A stretch of 64,000 nucleotides of DNA. It comes from Kordiimonas aquimaris (GTDB lineage: Bacteria; Pseudomonadota; Alphaproteobacteria; Sphingomonadales; Kordiimonadaceae). The notes under the pieces were generated by a model, which saw only the letters and a program-made list of their open reading frames with translations, made no database searches and had not been told where the DNA came from. The DNA lies in the NCBI RefSeq assembly GCF_025574485.1, contig NZ_JAOBPO010000002.1, forward strand, positions 126,501 through 190,500. The letters run 5' to 3'. Below are positions 33,890 to 42,788 of the stretch, in pieces. Position numbers and translations under genes: made by a program. Numbering within the stretch: the stretch's first letter is position 1; the number at the start of each line of letters is the position of its first letter.

Positions 33890-35371
33890 CTAATCAAGTG
33901 TGAAGCCAGCGCGGCGTTTTAGGGAAGGCCCTGCTTTTTGGTCCTGGTTCGCAAGGTCGCCTCGGCTGTTTGCTACCCATTTTTTACTGAACAAATAACG
34001 TTCCATATCGTTAGGTGCGATGAACCGGTCTGTTGGCAGCGCCATTTGCCTGTCGCTTACCGGGCGCACGATGTAGGGTGTTACAACAATCAGAAGCTCG
34101 GTTTCCTCACGGCGAAACTCTTCGGAGCGAAACAGGGCACCAAGGATTGGAATGTCGCCGAGCCCTGGAAACTTGTTGCTATCCTGTACAAGGTTGTTTT
34201 GGATCAGCCCTGCAATTGCAAAAGACTGACCGCTACCAAGTTCAACCGTTGTTTCTGCACGGCGGGTGCTGATGGAAGGTACACTGATGCCTTCAACCCG
34301 AATGGCACCAGCAGAGGACAAGTCACTCACTTCAGGTTTGATGTGCATAGAAATACTGCCTGTGCTCATCACCGTTGGTGTAAACTCCAGCTTTACACCA
34401 AACTCGCGGTATTCAATGCCGAGGCCGTCGCGGCTGGGTACAGGAATTGGGAATTCGCCGCCTGCTAGAAAGTTGGCGCTTTGACCGGTCAGTGCCGTAA
34501 GGTTTGGCTCTGCCAATAGTTTGATAAAACCTTCCTGATCAAGCGCGTCAATTGCATAGTTCAAGTCCAGGCCGCCCGTGAAGATTTCACCGATAAGGGA
34601 GTTGCCGACATCTGGACGCTCAAACACCTCAATGGGCAGCTGTGTGACGGGGTCCGCAATGATGTTTGAAACATCGCGCCCTTGCGCAATACCAAAGCCA
34701 ACGTTTGAGCCTGAATAGAAACCTTCCCAGTTAACACCGAGCTGTTTAAGTACGGACCGTTTCACCTCTGCGATGCGAACGCGCAGATTAACCTGAGTGG
34801 GTTGCAGCACATTGATGCTGTTCATAACCTTGTCAGTTGCAAGTACTGAATTCGCAAGTTGTTCCGCCATTGCAGCCTCTGCCGGTGAGCCAACATTACC
34901 TTCAAGAACGACAAGTTGTCCCATCATGGTGGCACGCAGCGGTGCACCTGGCATAAGCTGATCAAAAGCACCTCTCAGAGCGCTTAGGTTGCGTGTAACA
35001 GTGACATTTGATGAGAAAATTGTTCTGTCATCTTTATCAAGCGCATAAAAAGTGGTTTCACCTTGCGCTTTACCGAAGATGTAAATCACCCGGCTTGATT
35101 TTACCTGAACGTCGGCAATGTCCGGGTTAGCGATGAACACTTCTGATGCGGGGCGATCAAGCCGAATGAGTGTGCCTTTATTAACCTCGACACTGAGCAA
35201 GCCCGCTTTGGGAGCCAGTACTCGTGCACCGTCACGTTGGCCTTCATGAAGCACTGCATGTGTTACAGGCGGTGTGCTTGGTGCTTCTGCGTTGAGGCTG
35301 TTGATGCTGGCGACCATTGTCATAACTGTCGCCGCACGGGCTGCTTTTTTAATATGTTTAAAGCGGCTCAT
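33890..35371 (-). CDS. cpaC: CpaC/RcpA outer-membrane secretin of the Flp pilus
   Basis: The 493-residue protein has an N-terminal signal, a pilus/BON-type periplasmic region (SEVFIANPDIADVQVKSSRVIYIFGKAQGETTFYALD) and a C-terminal secretin domain with LLAEPNLTALTGQSANFLAGGEFPIPVPS and ETELLIVVTPYIVRPV. It forms the outer-membrane channel through which the pilus passes. Its start overlaps the cpaB stop by 4 bp, showing coupling. Confidence 0.93.
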   Translation of the reverse strand: MSRFKHIKKAARAATVMTMVASINSLNAEAPSTPPVTHAVLHEGQRDGARVLAPKAGLLSVEVNKGTLIRLDRPASEVFIANPDIADVQVKSSRVIYIFGKAQGETTFYALDKDDRTIFSSNVTVTRNLSALRGAFDQLMPGAPLRATMMGQLVVLEGNVGSPAEAAMAEQLANSVLATDKVMNSINVLQPTQVNLRVRIAEVKRSVLKQLGVNWEGFYSGSNVGFGIAQGRDVSNIIADPVTQLPIEVFERPDVGNSLIGEIFTGGLDLNYAIDALDQEGFIKLLAEPNLTALTGQSANFLAGGEFPIPVPSRDGLGIEYREFGVKLEFTPTVMSTGSISMHIKPEVSDLSSAGAIRVEGISVPSISTRRAETTVELGSGQSFAIAGLIQNNLVQDSNKFPGLGDIPILGALFRSEEFRREETELLIVVTPYIVRPVSDRQMALPTDRFIAPNDMERYLFSKKWVANSRGDLANQDQKAGPSLKRRAGFTLD

Positions 35372-36279
35372 TGGTCGTCCCCTATTTCTAGCGTGTTTTT
35401 ATCTTTTTTGGATGCGTTGCCAGTATCAATGGTGGTCAGTTGATTGCCGCGGCTGATGCGTATTGTTCCTGCTGATGTTTCTGCGTCCATTTCAGGTAGA
35501 AACTGGCTTACTTCATGCCCGAGTGTGTGCGTGAGGGTGCGGCTGATTGGCGGGCTATCCGGGTTGGCGTCCAGCGGATCACCGCCTGCATTTGCGAGAC
35601 TGCGCAAGCTGAGTGAAAGCGAGCCGATGTTTTCCAGCATGGCCACTTTTTCCGCCATCTTAGGCGTCACCTCAAGCGTCGCTGTCTTTGCAATTTGAAT
35701 TTTGTCGCCTTGCGCAGCGCTGCGCTGATCAACGGCTAGTACGCGCACGTTTTGGAATACAGTTTCCGCGGCTGTGTATTTCTCTGAGCGGGATACCTCT
35801 ATGGTGTGGGTCAAGATGACGTCAACACGATCACCGGGGAAGATAAAGCCGCCAATACCAGCAACAGGTGACAGCTTCACTGTGGCGGCGCGCATGCCAG
35901 GCGACAATACAGCAGCCATAAAGCCACGCTCTCCCTGTGCCACCAACGACGATTTGGTCATTGGCTCACCCAGACTTATCGGCGAGCGGACAACTTTGCC
36001 TTCCAGGTCTTTAGGCTTTTGCTGACCGTCAACAAAATAAGCTTCGTTAACGCCTTCTTCGGGCCATGCCTGCCAAATTGTATGATCTGCGGTCAGTATT
36101 GTGCCAACAGGTAATTCTTTTGCCGCAACTAGAATGCGTGCAGCGGGCGCTGAAAGCGTGACAGCTTGCACTTGCTGAGATTGGCGTGTGACATCCTCTA
36201 GGAAAGAGCGCGTGAAAAATACCACACCGACCACACCAATAAGAGCAACTGTGATTAGGATTAGATTTCTGGGATTCAT
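35368..36279 (-). CDS. cpaB: CpaB/RcpC periplasmic pilus-assembly protein
   Basis: The 303-residue protein has one N-terminal membrane helix (LILITVALIGVVGVVFF) and a SAF domain (ARILVAAKELPVGTILTADH...W), followed by the CpaB pattern FIFPGDRVDVILTHTIEVS and TVFQNVRVLAVDQR. It is thought to stabilise or anchor the secretin. It overlaps cpaC by 4 bp and follows cpaA after 69 bp. Confidence 0.9.
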   Translation of the reverse strand: MNPRNLILITVALIGVVGVVFFTRSFLEDVTRQSQQVQAVTLSAPAARILVAAKELPVGTILTADHTIWQAWPEEGVNEAYFVDGQQKPKDLEGKVVRSPISLGEPMTKSSLVAQGERGFMAAVLSPGMRAATVKLSPVAGIGGFIFPGDRVDVILTHTIEVSRSEKYTAAETVFQNVRVLAVDQRSAAQGDKIQIAKTATLEVTPKMAEKVAMLENIGSLSLSLRSLANAGGDPLDANPDSPPISRTLTHTLGHEVSQFLPEMDAETSAGTIRISRGNQLTTIDTGNASKKDKNTLEIGDDQ

Positions 36280-36348
36280 GCCCTGTCTCCTGACGAATAC
36301 ATTTGTGAAAATTGCCGAAATAGTTCGGTCATTTCACGGGTTACATAG

Positions 36349-36828
36349 TCAGGCTGACGCTAGTGGAATCTTTTGGAAACATACCCATACACCGCCCGCC
36401 ATAATGGCAACGCCGTAAGGGACCTTAGGTGGTTCATTTGTTTGAACGATTAACGATTTATGTATCATCATGGCAAAGGCAACTATGCCACCTGCAATAG
36501 CCACATAAAACAAGAATGAAAGACTGAAGGCAGGGCCGGCAATCAATGCCACTACTGCCATTAGCTTAACATCACCGCCGCCCATGAGCCTGAGTGCAAA
36601 AAGAACGATACAGAACGCAAAGACAATCAAACCTGATAGTGCAGGCCATAGAAATGCGTGCGTAAGTTCATCCCCTGCAATCAAGCGCGATAGCGCTAAT
36701 ATGCCGAACAGGCCAAGGATAATAAGTGGCTGGATGTTGGGTATCCGCCTATCCTTCAGGTCAGTTGCTGCCGCCCACAAAAGGATGCCTGCAACCCCTA
36801 TATATATGCCTGTTTGAATGTTAATCAT
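36349..36828 (-). CDS. cpaA: CpaA/TadV prepilin peptidase
   Basis: The start at 36828 follows AGGTGG; an in-frame start at 36882 adds 18 unlikely residues. The roughly 159-residue membrane protein of the A24 aspartyl peptidase family has the two catalytic aspartates in DLKDRRIPN and GGGDVKL. It removes the leader from Flp and from the TadE/TadF pseudopilins at the inner face of the membrane. Compared with PilD it lacks the methylase half, as is normal for TadV. Confidence 0.9.
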   Translation of the reverse strand: MINIQTGIYIGVAGILLWAAATDLKDRRIPNIQPLIILGLFGILALSRLIAGDELTHAFLWPALSGLIVFAFCIVLFALRLMGGGDVKLMAVVALIAGPAFSLSFLFYVAIAGGIVAFAMMIHKSLIVQTNEPPKVPYGVAIMAGGVWVCFQKIPLASA

Positions 36829-36920
36829 TCGTCCACCTGATAGACCACCATGTATTGCGGGTTTATACGCTTTCCGGTGCATAAACCTGCTTGGGTGGTT
36901 GGTCGTATTTCCAAAAGAAT

Positions 36921-36950
36921 AGCCGCTGGAAAACAGTGCCCCCAGCGGCT
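36921..36950 (-). terminator. hairpin between flp and cpaA (partial terminator)
   Basis: Perfect 9-bp arms AGCCGCTGG and CCAGCGGCT with a 12-base loop are followed on the minus strand by ATTCTTTT. A leaky terminator or 3' stabiliser here would let flp mRNA greatly exceed that of the assembly genes, as pilin needs. A smaller hairpin, AAGTTCC-GA-GGAACTT (36974-36989), precedes it. Confidence 0.65.
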
Positions 36951-36996
36951 ATCTGTGCGTTAGCCTGTTAGTGAAGTTCCGAGGAACTTAGCTAGA

Positions 36997-37218
36997 TTAA
37001 GTGCCCGCTGGTGGATCAGCAGGTGCAGCACCGCCGCCAGCAGCTGGTGCGTTAGCGTCTAGTGTGTCAGATACGCCTGTGAACATACCATCGAGTGATG
37101 TGCCCAAAACGTTGAGTGACGTGATAAGTGCGATGGCAACAAGTGCAGCGATCAAACCATATTCAATGGCGGTTGCGCCTTCTTCATTGCGTTTTAACGT
37201 GTTTATAAACTTAAGCAT
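36997..37218 (-). CDS. flp: Flp major pilin
   Basis: The 73-residue prepilin fits the Flp processing motif: G14 is followed by ATAI-E19-Y20, with Glu and Tyr at +5 and +6, then a hydrophobic helix (GLIAALVAIALITSLNVLG). The C-terminus is low complexity, PAAGGGAAPADPPAGT, and would be exposed on the fibre. GGAGAAAG precedes the ATG. It is separated from cpaA by a hairpin, consistent with much higher expression. Confidence 0.93.
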   Translation of the reverse strand: MLKFINTLKRNEEGATAIEYGLIAALVAIALITSLNVLGTSLDGMFTGVSDTLDANAPAAGGGAAPADPPAGT

Positions 37219-37730
37219 TTTCTTTCTCCGACTGCCAAGATTGGATGCACAATGATTAGCGCTCGAGTCATAAACAAAAAGTTAACGTAATTTTCTAAAA
37301 ATCATTTAAAAACAATAAGTTATATTAAATTTTATATATAGTTTAGTTCAAATTTTAAGCGAATTGAGAAGCTGGTTTAAACACTTGGTTTTTCAGCATT
37401 GCGTTAATTTTAATGAATTTGGAAACAAGTCGGGAAACTTGAAAATAAATAGATTTTTTTCGGATTTTCCAGGAAATATCACAGATATAGGTGGTCAATG
37501 ATCGTTTAATTCAGTGGAATGTTAATCGAATCACGGAGGATATCGCGATAATTTTGAAGATAGAGATCATCTAAAGACTCGGTTTTACGGGCTGTTTTAG
37601 CTGCAAACCACTGAACGCGAAACGGCACCTCAGGTTAAGGGGGAAAATACCTGAGATGCCGCTTACTTACTTTTCCGGCGTTCGTGCCAAATTCCGGAAA
37701 AGATTCTGTAATATGTTTACTTGCTTTTGA
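37219..37730. other. AT-rich 512-bp intergenic region upstream of flp
   Basis: No gene is supported here. The right part (37623-37701) carries two hairpins belonging to the 3' side of the RTX gene. The left part (37219-37560) is very AT-rich and should hold the flp promoter, reading leftward; no single box was clear enough to name. Confidence 0.5.
37623..37701 (-). terminator. two consecutive hairpins behind the 357-residue RTX gene
   Basis: CGGCAcCTCAGGT pairs with ACCTGAGaTGCCG (37623-37635 with 37649-37661), and TTTTCCGG pairs with CCGGAAAA (37671-37678 with 37694-37701). They follow the RTX stop on the minus strand and probably insulate flp from readthrough. Confidence 0.55.
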
Positions 37731-38804
37731 TCAGTAGATCACATCGGCAACTGACAGATCATCAAGCGTTAATCCTGTCAGGAACAAGTCGTCGACTGAA
37801 GTAGTCTCAATCAGCACACCAAACTGGCCGTCGATGATTGTTTCAAACGAGAAGAATAACAGGTCGTTCAGGTTGCCGATCTCGGTAATGTTTTCAAACA
37901 CGAGCGTGTCATCAAAAATATCGAAGTCGTCGATCGTGTCCTGGCCGTGGCCATCTGCGAAATAAAAGAAATCTTCGCCTGTGCCGCCGATCAGAATGTC
38001 ATTCCCCGTGCCACCAAAAATGTCATCATCACCGGCATCGCCCCAAACAATGTCATTGCCAGATCCGCCGTATAGGGCGTCTGCGCCTTCTGCTCCGGCA
38101 ATATCGTCGTTACCAACGCCGCCGTATACAGTGTCGTTGCCGCTACCAGCTGAAACTGTGTCATTGCCAGAGCCGCCACCGATTACATCATCGCCGCTGC
38201 CGCCAAAAATCTCGTCATTACCTGATCCGCCCCAGATGTCATCGAAGCCACTACCGCCATCAACAATGTCATTGCCGCTGCCGCCGAACAACAAGTCGTC
38301 GCCTGCAAGGCCTGATACATCATCATTGCCTGTGCCGCCGCCAATGGTGTCAGCAAAAAAGCCGCCAAGCGCCAGGTCATTACCTGATCCGCCCCAAATA
38401 ACATTTTCAGGCAAGTCAGCCGGGAAGATTGCAATGGCAAAGGCCGGGCCTTCAACTTCGCCGAAGTCAAAACGACCATTGTCATTCACGGCACCGTCGT
38501 TAAAGCCTGCGCCGATCAGAGTGTCATTGCCTGCACCGCCAAACAGTGTGTCTGCGCCGTCAAAGCTTGTGCCGTCAGGAACAACCGGCGCAAAGAAATT
38601 CAGGTCGCCGTAAAAGTCAAAATCAAGGAACTGACCATCATCAAAGCCACCACCAATGATGAAGTCGTCACCGCCGCGACCAGACAAAACATCATTACCG
38701 CCACCACCGACCAGAAAGTCGTCAGTATCTGGCGCGCGAAAAATGCTGTCACTGCCAGAGCCGTCAAAAACTGTGCGTCCATCTACTATATTGGTAAAGG
38801 TCAT
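37731..38804 (-). CDS. RTX calcium-binding repeat protein, 357 residues, within the tad region
   Basis: The protein is a run of GGxGNDxLxGGxGxD nonapeptide repeats from about residue 30 to 280, broken by a 40-residue insert with FDFYGDLNFFAPVVPDG. It ends in a C-terminal block, DFFYFADGHGQDTIDDFDIFDDTLVFENITEIGNL, typical of RTX secretion signals. There is no N-terminal signal peptide, so type I secretion is expected. It contains no recognised enzyme domain. Its place between flp and the tadEFG-like block suggests a surface or pilus-associated role, but this is inference. Confidence 0.85.
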   Translation of the reverse strand: MTFTNIVDGRTVFDGSGSDSIFRAPDTDDFLVGGGGNDVLSGRGGDDFIIGGGFDDGQFLDFDFYGDLNFFAPVVPDGTSFDGADTLFGGAGNDTLIGAGFNDGAVNDNGRFDFGEVEGPAFAIAIFPADLPENVIWGGSGNDLALGGFFADTIGGGTGNDDVSGLAGDDLLFGGSGNDIVDGGSGFDDIWGGSGNDEIFGGSGDDVIGGGSGNDTVSAGSGNDTVYGGVGNDDIAGAEGADALYGGSGNDIVWGDAGDDDIFGGTGNDILIGGTGEDFFYFADGHGQDTIDDFDIFDDTLVFENITEIGNLNDLLFFSFETIIDGQFGVLIETTSVDDLFLTGLTLDDLSVADVIY

Positions 38805-38972
38805 ATCCTTGTCCTTTTTTCCTCGTGTTCGTCTTGCTGTAGTGCGAATCGTTTCTATTTATGAAGACGAATACACCACAGATCGCCTGAACAGATTATG
38901 AACAAGGAAGAAGGGCAAAAGTAAGATGAACAAAAGTTGAGCGTCATCCACAATTGAAAGAAAGCGTAACAA

Positions 38973-39611
38973 TTAAACTTTTGCCAGAACCACATCAAAC
39001 TTAAATGGGGCGTTGCTGTCTTTTTGCTGAGCTATCAGTGTTGGGCGCATTTTGAGAGGCAGCTCGTTTAAAAGTTGATCAACATCATTTAATGCTTCGC
39101 CCTCAAAATACATTTGCGTTGTAATTTCGCGGAAACCACGACGTGATACTTTAAAATGAATGTGGGGAGGCCGCGACCAGTCGTCTGTCACAGGGTATGC
39201 GCCTGGTTTTACTGTCTTGAATCTATATCGGCCTTCGCCGTCAGTTTTCATGATAGCCCAGCTTTGGAAGTTAGGGTCAAGCGGTGCCGTGTTGGGATCA
39301 GCTTCATGGGCATAACGGCCTGCGGCGTTGGCTTGCCATATATCAACAACTGCGTTGGGGATTGGTCGTCCGTCATCATCGAAAATTTGCCCTTCAACAA
39401 TGATGGGGGTGCCGATAGCTGTTTCAGTCCTACCAGCAATCTGTGTCAAGTCTGCGTCTTTGTCAGCCTGGGAAGTAATAGGATAAAACGGGCCTTCGGT
39501 ATGCGGCGGTGTGACAGTTTTTTTGTCACTTGCTTTCGCAACGCCAAGGCTTGCGCCCGTTGCGATGATCGAGCCAAGTATGCCGCGGCGTGAAATGGTT
39601 AGCTTGCTCAC
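38973..39611 (-). CDS. Tat-exported intradiol ring-cleavage dioxygenase
   Basis: The 212-residue protein opens with a Tat signal, SRRGILGSIIATGASLG. The mature part has the iron ligands of intradiol dioxygenases: Y100 (AAGRY), Y139 (PGAYPV), H150 and H152 (RPPHIHFKV). These enzymes open catechol-type rings using Fe(III) and O2. The export signal places this one in the periplasm, as in a distinct group of exported dioxygenases whose substrates are mostly unknown. Neighbours are pilus and RTX genes, not aromatic degradation genes, so its pathway is unclear. Confidence 0.88.
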   Translation of the reverse strand: MSKLTISRRGILGSIIATGASLGVAKASDKKTVTPPHTEGPFYPITSQADKDADLTQIAGRTETAIGTPIIVEGQIFDDDGRPIPNAVVDIWQANAAGRYAHEADPNTAPLDPNFQSWAIMKTDGEGRYRFKTVKPGAYPVTDDWSRPPHIHFKVSRRGFREITTQMYFEGEALNDVDQLLNELPLKMRPTLIAQQKDSNAPFKFDVVLAKV

Positions 39612-39684
39612 AATATTATCCCCTTCAGCTGTAAAGCTATCACGGTTGCCAGCGTATTTCTATAATCACGGTAGGGAGCTTACG

Positions 39685-40278
39685 TCATTCAATCTCTTGC
39701 AGGGCACCGATGCGTGGGCGGAAGAATGATGACTTGCGGATCACCTGTTCTGGCAGGAACTGAAAAATAAGCGGCCGGTAGGCATAATATATCTCTGTTG
39801 CCAGAATGGTTTCATCATCGCGAAGGGTTAGCCCGTCTGGCAGGTTAGGTGCTTCGCCTTCAATGCCAAACTCGCTGTCTTTATCAAGGGTGCCGCCGCC
39901 AGACCGTTGCCAGAACACGCTCGCGGGTGTGTCTTCGTTTTGGCTGATGGCTGACACAATCACCACTGCATCTGCACCCATATCAAACGGCGCCATAATT
40001 TGTGGCGCTGCATTGAATATGTCAGCAAGAACGGCACCTGTTATGTTTTCATCGCGCGTGGTCAGGTCTGCAATCGAAACCACTGTGTGCTGTAGTTTCA
40101 GATTTACCAGCAAGTAATTACCAACTTCCACAACGCCGGTTAGCATGCCAAGCAACAATGGCAGTGCCAGCCCAATTTCAGCAAGAATGGCGCCGCGCTC
40201 ATCGCGTTTAAGGCGCCGTATGAAGCATGCGAGCTTGGGTGGCCGCTGCTGCTTCTCTACTTGTTTAAAAGGGTTCAT
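39685..40278 (-). CDS. TadF/TadE-like pseudopilin
   Basis: The 197-residue protein has a basic N-terminus and the prepilin-like sequence DERG29-AILA-E34 (Glu at +5), followed by a hydrophobic helix IGLALPLLLGMLTGVVEVGNYLLV. The C-terminal ectodomain of about 140 residues is not conserved. It should be processed by the CpaA peptidase and incorporated as a minor pilin. Its start overlaps the TadE gene by 14 bp, so the two are co-translated. Confidence 0.85.
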   Translation of the reverse strand: MNPFKQVEKQQRPPKLACFIRRLKRDERGAILAEIGLALPLLLGMLTGVVEVGNYLLVNLKLQHTVVSIADLTTRDENITGAVLADIFNAAPQIMAPFDMGADAVVIVSAISQNEDTPASVFWQRSGGGTLDKDSEFGIEGEAPNLPDGLTLRDDETILATEIYYAYRPLIFQFLPEQVIRKSSFFRPRIGALQEIE

Positions 40279-40840
40279 TGCGCACCGCCACTGTTGAGCT
40301 GATGTTCATGGCCCGGTGTGCCCAGTCCATGAAACCGGTTAGGCTGTTGGCTGCATAAGACACGCGGTACAATACAATATCGCCTGCGCCGCCAAGGTCC
40401 GCGACAGCCATGTCGTCGTCCCATGCGCCGTTGCCGTTCACGTCTGAGTATGGTTCGCCGTCGTCATATTCACCGCTGCCATTGGTGTCGGTAAAAGGTT
40501 CGGGTTGTCCGATGTCTGCAAACTGTTGGTACACTAATGTGTCGATTTGTACGGTGCTCATGTCCACGCGGCCAAAAGTTTGTTCCGCGATGATGGCGCG
40601 CACCTGATCTTCTCGGGTGGTACCGTCGTCTGTTGAGCCTGTTACCCCAAAACGGGATGCATGCAGCACCGCATTTTCAACAGCTGTGGATACAAAGAAA
40701 AAGTTTGCCACTTCAAATACACCCACCATTGCCGTTAGCAGAATGGGCAGGCCAAGAGCAGCCTCTATCATGGCCGCACCGCGCTCATCGTGGCGTAGCC
40801 TGCGACGAAGGCGTTTAAATGTTTGTGTAAAGCAGGCCAT
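40265..40840 (-). CDS. tadE: TadE pseudopilin with EF-hand-like calcium loops
   Basis: The 191-residue protein has the pseudopilin processing site DERG21-AAMI-E26 and a following membrane helix (ALGLPILLTAMVGVFEVANFFFV). The ectodomain contains two acidic loops: D118-T-N120-G-S122-G-E-Y-D-D-G-E129, a good EF-hand-type spacing, and D133-V-N135-G-N137-G-A-W-D-D-D143. The loops suggest a calcium-binding minor pilin, which is unusual for TadE. It overlaps tadG by 1 bp and the TadF-like gene by 14 bp. Confidence 0.87.
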   Translation of the reverse strand: MACFTQTFKRLRRRLRHDERGAAMIEAALGLPILLTAMVGVFEVANFFFVSTAVENAVLHASRFGVTGSTDDGTTREDQVRAIIAEQTFGRVDMSTVQIDTLVYQQFADIGQPEPFTDTNGSGEYDDGEPYSDVNGNGAWDDDMAVADLGGAGDIVLYRVSYAANSLTGFMDWAHRAMNISSTVAVRNEPF

Positions 40841-42372
40841 CAGCGTGACAACCGCAAGTTAGAGAGCTGCCTGCCAATGGTCTCAAATGCTTCTTCCAGC
40901 GAAGACGCTGTTGGTGCATGAAAGTAAAAGCTTGGATTGGTGGCGCAGGTACGAAATGCGCTCTGTACATCATCATCTGGTGTGCTGCCAAAAGTGATCG
41001 AGTATATGATCACACCGTCATTTTTGGCGTTGGCACACACACGGTCAAAGCGATCATCGAGGTCATCGCGTGCATCCCCGATTGATGTGTGGCCCATATC
41101 TACAATTTTGCCGTATGCTGAATAATCCGATCGGCCAAATTCAACTTCATCACTGATAAATTCGTTCTTGCCGTCTGTTAGCACCACAATCACTTTATCC
41201 ATAAAAGGTGTGGCATAATCAACAGGTGTGCCAAGAGCCGCACCTGCCCAAAGGCCACGCCAGCGCGGACTGAGAACACGCCATCCCCACACCAGACCCA
41301 TAGGTGTTGCGGTGCCGCCAAAAGACCACGGCGCCATATCATCGATTGCATTCAGTACTTTGGTTTTTTCAGCCACCAACGGCGTGATCTGTTCACCGCA
41401 CCCGCGGTTGGGGCCACGCGCATTGCTTCTGCTGTTAATTTCGTTGATGGTTATTTTGTCGTCATCTTCATCATCGATCCAGTTGTTGCCGCCGTAACGA
41501 AAACGTCCAAGACGCGCAATCCAGGTGCGATCTGTATCTTCCCAGTAGAATGGCTCAAACGGTTCCACAGATGGCGGATCATCGGTTTCGTCTAGCCCAT
41601 CGGGGCGGGCTTCAATACAGCCCATCCATTCTGTATCCACATAGCCCAAGTCAACCAGTGTTTGCCCTGCTGGTGAAAGCCAGGCATCGTGTGCGCCGCC
41701 TACATTCACATGTGTGATGTATGGCACTACGCCGACCCACAGGTTGGTGTTGGTTTCTTCGTCGCCGTAAACAGTGTTGACCAGATTTGTTGCGGCTTCT
41801 TTCATGGTGTCGATTTTACCGCTGTGTCTCATGGAGCCAGTGTTGTCCATCACCAGTACCAGTTCCATACCCCGGGTTTCGCGGGTGATCTCGGTGCTAG
41901 CGGTAACGGTTATATCGTGTACGCCGAAAATACTCATGAATGTGGCGCCAATGGTGGCTGAAGCCGTTAGGGTGATTTGTTCGTTGTCGTCGCTCACGAC
42001 CACTGACATGTCAGACGATGAAACAAGCCCGTCAACAGATGCAATGTTAGCATCAAAAAATTCACGAGCGTCACTTTCCAGAAAATCAACATCAAGTGCG
42101 TGACCAGCTGCAAGCCCGGCACTGTCCAGTGACTTTTGCAGCACATCTTTCACATAGAACATGCGCGCACCGTCCACTGACAAGCCGGCTGCACCGGTCA
42201 ACATTATAACACCGCCTGCAACGGCTGGTATCAAACTGCCGCGCTCGTCACTGCACACATCGGTGTAAAGTTTTTGCCACCAGCGCCGCGGATGTTTTGC
42301 TGCCTTCTTAGTTATAGTGCCATATTTGTTAAGCGACGTCGTTGTTACTTGATTTTTGTCTAAGTGTTTCAT
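40840..42372 (-). CDS. tadG: TadG-like pilus protein with von Willebrand factor A domain
   Basis: Start 42372 is chosen (AGGC upstream); an in-frame ATG at 42432 adds 20 residues without family resemblance. The roughly 510-residue protein has a pseudopilin-like N-terminus (DERGSLIPAVAGGVIMLTGAAGLSVDGARMFYV) and a VWA domain from about residue 170. The metal-ion adhesion site D176-N-T-G-S180 is followed by VIVVLTDGKNEF. It is probably a tip or basal adhesion component of the Flp pilus. It is the first gene of the second tad block. Confidence 0.88.
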   Translation of the reverse strand: MKHLDKNQVTTTSLNKYGTITKKAAKHPRRWWQKLYTDVCSDERGSLIPAVAGGVIMLTGAAGLSVDGARMFYVKDVLQKSLDSAGLAAGHALDVDFLESDAREFFDANIASVDGLVSSSDMSVVVSDDNEQITLTASATIGATFMSIFGVHDITVTASTEITRETRGMELVLVMDNTGSMRHSGKIDTMKEAATNLVNTVYGDEETNTNLWVGVVPYITHVNVGGAHDAWLSPAGQTLVDLGYVDTEWMGCIEARPDGLDETDDPPSVEPFEPFYWEDTDRTWIARLGRFRYGGNNWIDDEDDDKITINEINSRSNARGPNRGCGEQITPLVAEKTKVLNAIDDMAPWSFGGTATPMGLVWGWRVLSPRWRGLWAGAALGTPVDYATPFMDKVIVVLTDGKNEFISDEVEFGRSDYSAYGKIVDMGHTSIGDARDDLDDRFDRVCANAKNDGVIIYSITFGSTPDDDVQSAFRTCATNPSFYFHAPTASSLEEAFETIGRQLSNLRLSR

Positions 42373-42788
42373 GATTGTTTGCCTGATAGTCAGCCCCAAA
42401 TTGAGGCGGTTGTTCAGCAACAATGAAGGCACTAAGCGTATATTCGGTAAAGGAAACCAGACAATTTTAGGAAAGATTACGGTTAAATAGTACAGGGTTT
42501 ATGCTCTGTGAAATAAGCAACATAGTTTTAATTAAATTAGGAACCTTCCGTTACATCTAGTGAATTTAAAACAGCACGTGAGTCTATTGATGTTAAATTT
42601 CATGGTTTTTCATTCTTAAGCGGTAGCGAAAATGGATGTAGTTTTATTTATTTTTGCGAGTGCAAATCATATGCAATGGCAGGCTGACTAGGCGAATCAC
42701 TCGTTTGTTACAAATATGTGACTGTTAAATATGGTTTTTATTCTTGAAACTATTGCCGGGTAATGGCATCGAAGGGTTGGGTGGTCGC
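42373..42788. other. 416-bp AT-rich divergent promoter region
   Basis: This region lies between tadG (leftward) and an alpha/beta-hydrolase gene (rightward). It is AT-rich and should contain both promoters. No operator, RNA or small gene was recognised. Confidence 0.4.

Noticed and set aside
33938-34468. 176-residue plus-strand frame opposite the cpaC secretin gene
   Set aside because: A shadow of a conserved tad gene.
37981-38613. 210-residue open frame antisense to the RTX gene (also similar frames in 18-21 and 57-60 kb)
   Set aside because: The codon composition of GGxGxD repeats automatically opens antisense Pro/Ser/Leu-rich frames; these have no homology.
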